A stretch of 64,000 nt of DNA, taken from contig JAMQCK010000002.1 of the NCBI GenBank assembly GCA_024196135.1, forward strand, positions 124,001-188,000. Reading direction: 5' to 3'. Positions 56,802 through 64,000 of the stretch are shown one piece after another. The notes below the pieces were generated by a model. That model saw only the letters and a list, made by a program, of their open reading frames with translations, was not told the DNA's origin and made no database searches. Each line of letters opens with the position of its first letter. Position 1 is the stretch's first letter. Source of the stretch: Pleurotus ostreatus/Saccharomyces cerevisiae fusant. Taxonomy: Eukaryota > Opisthokonta. Both the position numbers and the translations under genes were made by a program.

Positions 56802-59800
56802 ATGGACGCTGCTGAGCTCGCGAGATGGACGCGTTTTGCTGCCAAGGGCGGCATTGGAAAGTGCACTGCGGTGCAGGACTGCGTTGCGCAAAGCTCCGAG
56901 GATCTCATGTTTCTGAAGGTGTGTCTACAGAAGTACTTCCTCGAATGCAGGTGCTCAGACTTGGCGCAGGACGACGAGATCACGGTGCTCATGCAATTGC
57001 CAGAGCAAGATAATTTATACCTGGTATGTATACGTCCCAACATGCTGCATACCTCTGACCTTGCTGTAGGGCTATTGCGAGGGTGTCGTTGGCAGATTCC
57101 GAGGGGAGTTCGTCCACTTCCACTCCAAGCTCAAACGACCCGTCATGACCAAGCGGTCGTCCGTACACTCCTCCAAGTCGTCGACACCCGTACCCTACCC
57201 CAAATCACCCTCACCCTTGATGACGCCCGTCGACTCTCCGTCCGTGAGCCAATTCAGCCACGCGTCTTCAAGTCAGCCTGGGCCTTCCCGTAATGGGACC
57301 GGGGAGAGCGACGGACGCGCTCCCCCGACGCTCTCCCGCTCCGACTCGACAACCAACTCGGAGAACACCCTCGAAACCCCGCCGATGCTCTCCCCCACCA
57401 GCGCGCGCGACTCAACCGCTTCTGCCGACGACTTCGCGCTCCCCAATCCCCATTACGCTGTCGATCCCCGGTTCTCATCCATCCTTGCCGGCGGCACGGA
57501 TATTATGGACCTGGACCAGCACGCATTACGTCCGCCTTCGCCCATCCGCCATGAGGATATTCCCGATACCCCGCCGCTTCGAATCACCTCTCCTCCTTCA
57601 AGGTTCACGAAATTACACGACCATGAGGAGCAGGCGACCTTCCAGTCTTGGCAGATGCCCATGGGCGAGCAACAGACCCCCGCCGCGTCTTCAGCGGATA
57701 ATCTGTCTGTTGGGGACGAACACATCACGCGTCGCAACTCGACAACAACAGTGGACGGCGAGACCGGTATTGGCTTGACATTCTTGCAAAACATGACGGG
57801 TGGCGATGGGGACGACTGGTCCTCGACTTACAGTCGCAGGAGCCTGGCTAGCGACGTGACTTCCTTAGCTGAGGGCGGCCTGAACTACGCGGACGACGAG
57901 TCGGTGTACGAGGAGAGGGCCGTTAACGACAGTGCTTCTGTGTATAGCAAGGCGTCTATGCTTGCCGATACCTCTCATGACACCATTGAGGATCCTCGCA
58001 CTCCAAATGCACAGGCGAGCTTTAAACCACAGGAGCCGGAGGAGACGCCCTCACCGACACCTCGAGGGTCTACCGACCAGGACGCCGATAGACGATCCGA
58101 GTCGCCTCCAACGCCTACCTCTGCGCGGCCTCCTGCGTCACCAAGGTCCATTCAGACATACTCTACAGGTCAGGACTTATGGGACATCTACGACGACTAC
58201 CGCTACTCCAGGTACTCCATGGCATCGAAGATGTCACGGTACTCGACAGCCTCGCATCGTCAATTCGGAAGCTCCGCATCCCCTCCTCCTCCACCGGTGC
58301 CTGGAAGAGAGCGCGTCAACTCGTACCAGTCCGGCTCGTCGGTGTACACGCAGGCATCGAAGGTCTCTGGAACTTCGTCATCCCAGAAGTCCGACCGGGC
58401 ACCGGGAACGTCCGCTGGCAATAGTAATCCGCCTGCAGCCAGTGACCGCGCACCTTCTGAGCCCGACGCTCAGGAAGTCACGTACAAGGGACGGCCACCA
58501 TCTCTGCAGCTCAGCGCGTCGCTGCTTCATACGACTTGGGCATCGCCATCGACATCGCCGTCGAGTACTGGGGATCGGATGTCGTATGCGTCGCAAGCCC
58601 TGCCTTCGCCCGGTCTTGGCCCAGGCGCTGCAAGCTCGTTGAGACAGCAGTTGGAGCTGAACCAGCAGTCTGTGCCAGCGAAGCTCGCCTCTCCGCATTC
58701 GCCAGACGAGGATGGAAATGAGGACGAGGATGAAGTTGTCGTTGCACCTCGCGACTCCGTGCACTCTCGCGCCGAGACGGAGAGCGACTACAGTGATGAC
58801 CGCTCGTCTCGCTCGAATTCTCCCGACTTGACGATTGGCCACCTCCCGCCATTGTCGGTCGCGAATGCTTCGGATACCGGGCACTCGTCAGAGACGGCGC
58901 ACACGGAAACAGCTCATGATGCTCCTTCGAGGAGTGCGCCTCCCATCGTCGTTGAGCAGTTGGCAACTGTGCAGTCTACATCGTCGCCTATCGAGTCGCC
59001 TCTTTCCCCAGATGGCGGGACATTGGGTGTATCGCTTCCTCCATCGCAATCACCGTCACCAACTTCGCATCTGCGCATCCCGCGCCCATCCTTGCAGGAA
59101 CTACGAGGGGAGGATGGCGCTGGCCAGCGCACGAGCTTATTCGCCCCACATCCCAACGCGCCGAAGCCTACAGCAGACTCGTCTGGCCCTATGTACCTTC
59201 GCTCGGGCACCGACGCCCCGCCGATGCCCTACACCGCGCCCCAGCAGCACGTCGCTCCCAGGCCGTCCGTCATCGTTGTCATTAGGCAAGCATTGGCGGG
59301 TCCGCCGCCATCGCATCTGCGTCGTGGGCCAACAGTCTATGGGATCCTGGACATGGACCTGAGCCAGGCTACCGGCCCAGTGCCCGTACGCTTCAGCGTC
59401 GAGCCTCCGCCGGCGACGGCACCGGGAGGGCGCTTACCGACGCCAATGTCACCGCCCTTGCGCGCAGCGACTGTGCCCATTGTCGCGCCACAGCCCGTGG
59501 GGTCACCTCCTTTGGCGGGCCCGCCGTCGCGTACAGGGTCGCCGGTGGTCAGCACTTTCTCACTACCGGAGAGGCCGTCCTCGGCGGCGTCAAGTAGCAG
59601 TGCTGCCAGCGGTAGTCAACAGTCGACTGCGTCGGGCGCTATCCCTCGCGCGAACTTCTTCCCGAAAGCTGGCACGGCGCGTCCTCGGTCGCGCAGCTTC
59701 TCTGGCTTCAACAACACGCAGCCTGAGCTAGAGTTAGGGTAAGTATGTCATAAAGGCATGTCGATCTCAAGCTAACCAGTCTTGCCTTATAGCAAGGACA

Positions 59801-61649
59801 ACACTCGCCCATCCCCGGCGACCCAGCCCGCGAAGCCGAAGGGGCGCACAATGTCGACGCAACACGCGTCTTCGCCGTTGGCTCACAGTGCAGTCACCTC
59901 ACTCAGAGGCGCAGCTTCCAAGGCGCCTACGAGCCCGCTCGCGCAGCATTCGATCACCCGGCCTGCGTCCACGATCTCTACGAAGCGTGCAAGCCTATTG
60001 CCGAAGTCATCCATGCCCAACCTCGGCGAGCGCGCTTCAATCAGCAGCGTGGCTTCCTCGTCGAGGCCCACGCCTCTTCGCGCTAGCAGCACCGCGTCGA
60101 CAAGCAGAGACGGGAGCGAGCCACCCTTGTCCCCCACTACTACTGTGGACAAGCACTCGAGGAATCCAACCCTTGACTCGCTGGCTTCGCGTGCGAGACC
60201 GTCGACCGATAATGATTCGGCCTCGATTGTCAGCGGTCGCTCGCAGATGACTTCCCCAGCCCCTGGACGCCAGTCATCCCTGCGAAGCAAGCTATCGTTG
60301 CCCAACCTCCGGCGCTCGGGTGACAAGTACGAGTCGCCGAGCTTCTCGACGCTCAACGAGAACGAGACGATGCAGGTCCAGGATATGGACTTTGAGCTCG
60401 TGCGGCCGACGATCCCGCATCTAAGCCGGAGTAGCGAGGATTCGACGCGGACGTCGATGGAATCTGTGTCGCTGCCGCGGCCAGGAGTACCTGGGATGCT
60501 GCGTCCAGAGAGCCCTGCGCTATCGACCATCTCCGCACCGCGCTCGCCAACCGCTCCGACGGATCCCTCCGCGCCCCGGCTGCCCGTCTCGATCAACAAG
60601 CCCCCCGACGCTGAGTCCGTCGAGGGCCACAGGCAGCGCGAGCTCAAGTGGGTGTCGCTCATGTCTGCCGTGCCGCCCTCGCATGCGCGCAAGAGCAAGA
60701 AGGTCAAGAAGCTGCTTTACGAGGGCGTGCCGTCGTCGGTGCGGTACCTTGTATGGTCGCACCTGATGGACAGCCGCGGGAAGTCAGTACCGACTGTGTA
60801 TGGCCAACTCGCCAAGCGCGAGCGGGTCGCCGCCTACCACCAGATCGAGCGCGATGCGCAGCAGAGCGCGTTCGACCACCCGAACCTCGCGCCGACGCAG
60901 ACATCGCTCCTGTCGCTACTCCAATCGTACCTTTGTATGGTTCCGGATATCACTTATTCTAAAGGTGAGCCAACCAGGTCCTTCGTTTGGTCTCATGGCT
61001 AACAAACCCCTCAGGCCTGACTTTGATAGCCGGGCACCTCCTTCTGCTCGCTCCAGAGGAGGACGCATTCTGGATTTTCGTCACCCTGATGGATGCATAT
61101 CTTCGACCCTATTTCTCGCCCAACACGACCCAGCTGGAGGTGGACGCAGCGCTGTTCTGTCGCGCGCTGGAATCGAATGACTCGCAGGTGGCGAAGAAGA
61201 TCCTAACCGAGATCGGCATTGGAGCAGTAGAGCTCTGCCGTCCTTGGTTCACGACTCTCTTTGTCGACGCGCTGCCGTCGGAGTATGTCAACCGTGTTTG
61301 GGACTTCTTCCTCTGCGAAGGTGAGCTATCTGCCACCCGTCCATTGACGTTTGCTCATTTTTGTGAAGGCTTGCCGCTACTCATTCGTGTCGGCTTGGCC
61401 GTCATTCAATGCTGTCGACGCGCTATCTTGGAGTGCAAGACCGAGGAGAGCCTGTTGCGCTACATCACCGCCCCTCCACCAACTTGGTTCCCGCCTACGG
61501 TGGACGCGTTCATCACCGTAGTCATGTCGGCGAAGGTGAAGGACGACGACGTGCGCAAGCAGCGCGTCAAGATGGAGGCGCAGATCAAGCGCCAGACGCA
61601 GCAAGGGCCTCGGCTGCAGACCAACTTCATCTCTCTGCCAAAACCCTAG
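56802..61649 (+). CDS. Giant SH3-TBC protein; Rab-GAP fold lacking both catalytic fingers
   Basis: Six exons, 56802-56918, 56970-57023, 57070-59738, 59793-60964, 61015-61320 and 61369-61649, give 1532 residues with consistent phases. Residues 1-75 form a compact SH3-like domain (MDAAELARWTRFAAKGGIGK ... DDEITVLMQLPEQDNLYLGY, CEGVVGRFRGEFVHF). About 1100 residues of Ser/Pro-rich disorder follow. A TBC domain lies near the C-terminus: YEGVPSSVRYLVWSHLMD, LLSLLQSYLCMVPDITYSKG, EEDAFWIFVTLMDAYLRPYF and YVNRVWDFFLCEG. In active TBC domains an Arg in 'IxxDxxR' and a Gln in 'YxQG' do catalysis. Here these read IERDAQQ and YSKG, so both are missing. The last intron (61321-61368, 48 nt) has no in-frame stop and could be retained. 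Confidence 0.9.
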
Positions 61650-62227
61650 TCGTCGATTGGGACTCTGCTTTTACTTGGTCTTCCTGCGTCGTTTCGCATC
61701 ATCTATGGATCTGTCTTACACTCGCTTCCACTTTGGATTCAATATATCTATACAGCATTATTCTCCCACTTCTTCGTCTAAGTATAGAGCAAGCACCATG
61801 CATCACGTACATACTTCTGCTAATGAACTGACGACCGTACCCTCAGCTCTCTCGCCGCTCTCCTCAGCCTGTTCACCCCTCGTATACGGCCTCTTCTCGG
61901 AGGCCATCTACATGCGTATCTCATGCAGGATCCTACATATTCTCATACACTATGTCGTCAACCGCTGTGTAGTTGCTATCCCAGTCTCGCGTCTCTATGT
62001 TATGCAAGGGCGATGTAAATATCTGACAGGGTTGCGATGAACACAACGAAAGTGCTCGACAAGTTGAACTTTATGGCCCTTGTGGGTCCAGATCAGCCCA
62101 GTCACGTGAAATCCGAGCGGCAAAAGTCGGGGGTCGCGCATGCTCGCCGTCATCATCGACGACTGAAGCAGTTTGACACCGCGCCTGCCAGCGAGCTCTT
62201 GCACTTGCAAGCCGCTCTGATTGCGGA
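61650..62227. other. Intergenic, 580 bp
   Basis: 3' flank of the TBC gene and promoter of MIC60, both on the plus strand. Nothing else seen. Confidence 0.45.
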
Positions 62228-64000
62228 ATGTACCGGGCACTGTCGCGACATGCCATAGTCCCCTCCACAGGACGCAATGCTGTCCGTGTGACCAGAAGGG
62301 TGCGTCGCCTGCTCCCTCGAATGCGCGTCCGCTGACTGGCTCGCAGCGTCTGGCGAACGACGCATCTGGCGTAACAAAGAAGAAGAAGAGCATCGTCCGC
62401 CGCGTCATCTTCTGGTCCACTCTCACTACCACGGGTTTCTACGTCGGCAGCACCTTCGTCTCGTTCAACAGCCAGTTCTACTATGACTTCTTCTCGGAGA
62501 ACGTTCCCCTCGGCTCTTCCCTCCTCGACTTTGCTGAGTCCCATGGCTGGGATACTATCACGCTCGATAGCATCAAGCTCTCTGCTCTGTCCGCTCAGCA
62601 GTCGATCACGGACCTCGTGAACGGCAAAACCTCGATCACGCCGGCCGACGCGCTGGAACGCGCGAAGAGCACGGCAGAGGCGACCCGGAAGATCATGTCG
62701 GACAAGCTGCGCGAGGCCAAGGAAGCGACATCTCATACAATTGAGGATGGCAAGGCGAAGGCCACGGGCGCTGCGAAGACCGTAAAGAAGGCCGGGAAGG
62801 ACGCAGTCGAGAAGGCGGAAGAGGCTGTGAAGCACCAAGAGGAGCGCGCTGAGAAGGAGCTGAAGGATCTCGTCAAGCAGGCTGAGGCTGCGCTTGGTGG
62901 CTCTTCCACTGCGCAGGCGAAGCAGGCAGGGGAGGTCCCACCTCTTTCGGACGCGCCTGTGAAGGCTGCAGACCCAGCAGTCTCTGCCGCGGACGTGTAC
63001 GACGCACCTCTACCCATCGGCTGTGAACCCCCGCCAGGCTACAAACGCCCACCTCCGCCGCCTAAGCCCAAGGCTGAGGAGAAGCCCGAGCCCCCCGTCC
63101 CCGAGCTGCCTCGCTTGACGCCGCAGATCGACGCGTCGGAGCCCGTCGTCACTCATCTCGCCGGCATCATCGACCAACTCGCCACCTTCGTTTCCCACAA
63201 CGCCGAGACCAGCGCCAAGGCGACGCCCGTTCTGGACACCGCGAAGGAGGACCTCACGTCACTCGTCAACAAGATTGCACAGATCAAGGAGGACGAGCAG
63301 AAGAACCTCGAGGCTAAGCTCGATGCGCAGTCGCGGGAGTACAGCACGAAGATGTTGGAGCTTGAGATGCAGAGCCAGGACAAGCTCGACATGCAGGAGG
63401 ACGAGTTCCGCAAGTTCTACGACGAAGAGAAGCTGCGTCTTGCCCAGATGTGCCGCGAGAAGCTTGAGAATGAGCTCAAGGTCCAGACTGAGCTCATCAA
63501 CGAGCGGTCAGTGCTTCACGTTGCCCATACTGCATTCGCTGATTCGTATGCAGGTTGAAGGAGGAGGTCATTGCACAGGGCATTGAGCTTCAGCGCCGAT
63601 GGATCCGTGCAGTGAAGATGCACGTCGAGGAGGAGCGCGGTGGGCGCCTTGCTAAGATCGACGAGATCTCGAAGGAGCTCAAGTCGCTCGAGCGTGTCGC
63701 GATCGACAACAGCATCTACCTCGACGAGAATTTGCGTGTTCACGCCCTCTGGTCCGCCTACCGTACCCTCGCTCAGTCCGCCATCGACGCACCCGTACGG
63801 AAACCCTTCCGGGAGGAGCTGCGCGTCTTGCGGAGCATCGCCGTCGCTCGGGAAGACCCCGTTACCGGCACCGTCCTCGAGCAGCTCGAGAACGGCACCG
63901 TGGCTGACGTTGGCGTCGAGCCATTGGCCGACCTCACCGTCTGGTTCACCCAGAAGGTCGCGCCGAAGGTCAGCGAGGTTGCGCTCGTGCCCGAGTACAA
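62228..64000 (+). CDS. MIC60: MICOS complex subunit MIC60 (mitofilin/Fcj1), 3' truncated by window
   Basis: Start ATG at 62228-62230 (MYRALSRHAIVPSTGRNAVR, a mitochondrial presequence). Introns lie at 62301-62346 and 63507-63553, and the gene runs off the right edge. After the presequence comes KKKKSIVRRVIFWSTLTTTG followed by FYVGSTFVSFNSQFYYDFF, the single inner-membrane helix. A long Lys/Glu/Ala-rich region with a Pro-rich break (PPPGYKRPPPPPKPKAEEKP) leads into a coiled coil (KLDAQSREYSTKMLELEMQ). The start of the mitofilin C-terminal signature appears (ERVAIDNSIYLDENLRVHAL, VWFTQKVAPKVSEVAL). MIC60 shapes cristae junctions and links the inner to the outer membrane. Confidence 0.94.

Noticed and set aside
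57932..58642. 236-codon plus-strand ORF inside the TBC gene
   Set aside because: Arg-rich out-of-frame shadow of the Ser/Pro-rich linker.
1..64000. tRNA, rRNA, CRISPR arrays, intact transposons, telomere repeats
   Set aside because: Looked for T-loop GTTCGA contexts, regular spacers, integrase/reverse-transcriptase motifs and TTAGGG runs; none convincing.

Overview
The window reads as nuclear DNA of a filamentous basidiomycete, most likely an agaricomycete. Genes are dense and intron-rich. Introns are mostly 45-60 bp with GTRNGT donors and YAG acceptors, third codon positions are C/G-rich, and the proteins are of basidiomycete type. I see no bacterial-style operons, no CRISPR array, no tRNA or rRNA gene and no intact transposon. 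All identities come from reading motifs by eye; no database search was run.

Layout. 1-747 is the 3' end of a secreted haem-b cytochrome (cellobiose-dehydrogenase type) gene. 1015-2261(-) is a secreted protein with an aerolysin/ETX-like core. 3449-5387(-) is a carboxypeptidase Y-like vacuolar protease, divergent from the kinetochore gene SPC24 (5620-6438). 7020-9159(-) is the ribosome-associated Hsp70 SSB, divergent from mitochondrial ribosomal protein uS2m (9347-10684). 11247-12159 is a four-helix membrane protein. The CAF-1 large subunit (12537-15478, -) and RFC2 (15614-17020) share a 135-bp divergent promoter with two MluI boxes. 17772-18750 is a short-chain dehydrogenase, 19038-20018(-) a C2H2 zinc-finger protein and 21710-24046(-) the mitotic phosphatase Cdc25.

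24047-29064 is a gene-poor accessory block holding a degenerate tandem array at about 25.93-28.9 kb. Next come an unrecognised gene with an apparent frameshift (29065-30615, -) and TRP2, anthranilate synthase I (31069-32727, -). The promoter and first codons of TRP2 recur as an inverted, disabled copy at about 35.70-35.99 kb. A low-complexity ORF (33955-34830) lies between the two copies.

36413-37476(-) is an SGNH esterase and 38235-39170(-) a second short-chain dehydrogenase, paralogous to the first. 40125-44133(-) is exportin CRM1, 45494-46250 is Tma20/MCTS1, and 48448-49341(-) is an acidic protein of unknown function. 50467-53287(-) is the APC/C subunit Cdc27, 53686-55708(-) is chaperonin CCT-alpha, 56802-61649 is a giant SH3-TBC protein, and 62228-64000 is MIC60, cut by the window edge.

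How the genes relate. Several serve the cell cycle and chromosome duplication (CAF-1, RFC2, SPC24, Cdc25, Cdc27, CRM1). Others serve protein synthesis and folding (SSB, uS2m, Tma20, CCT-alpha) or secretion and degradation. The clearest functional link between neighbours is CAF-1/RFC2: RFC loads PCNA, and this CAF-1 subunit carries a PIP-like box for binding it. The window is mostly conserved housekeeping sequence, with accessory material at 24-29 kb, 32.7-36.4 kb and 46.3-48.4 kb.
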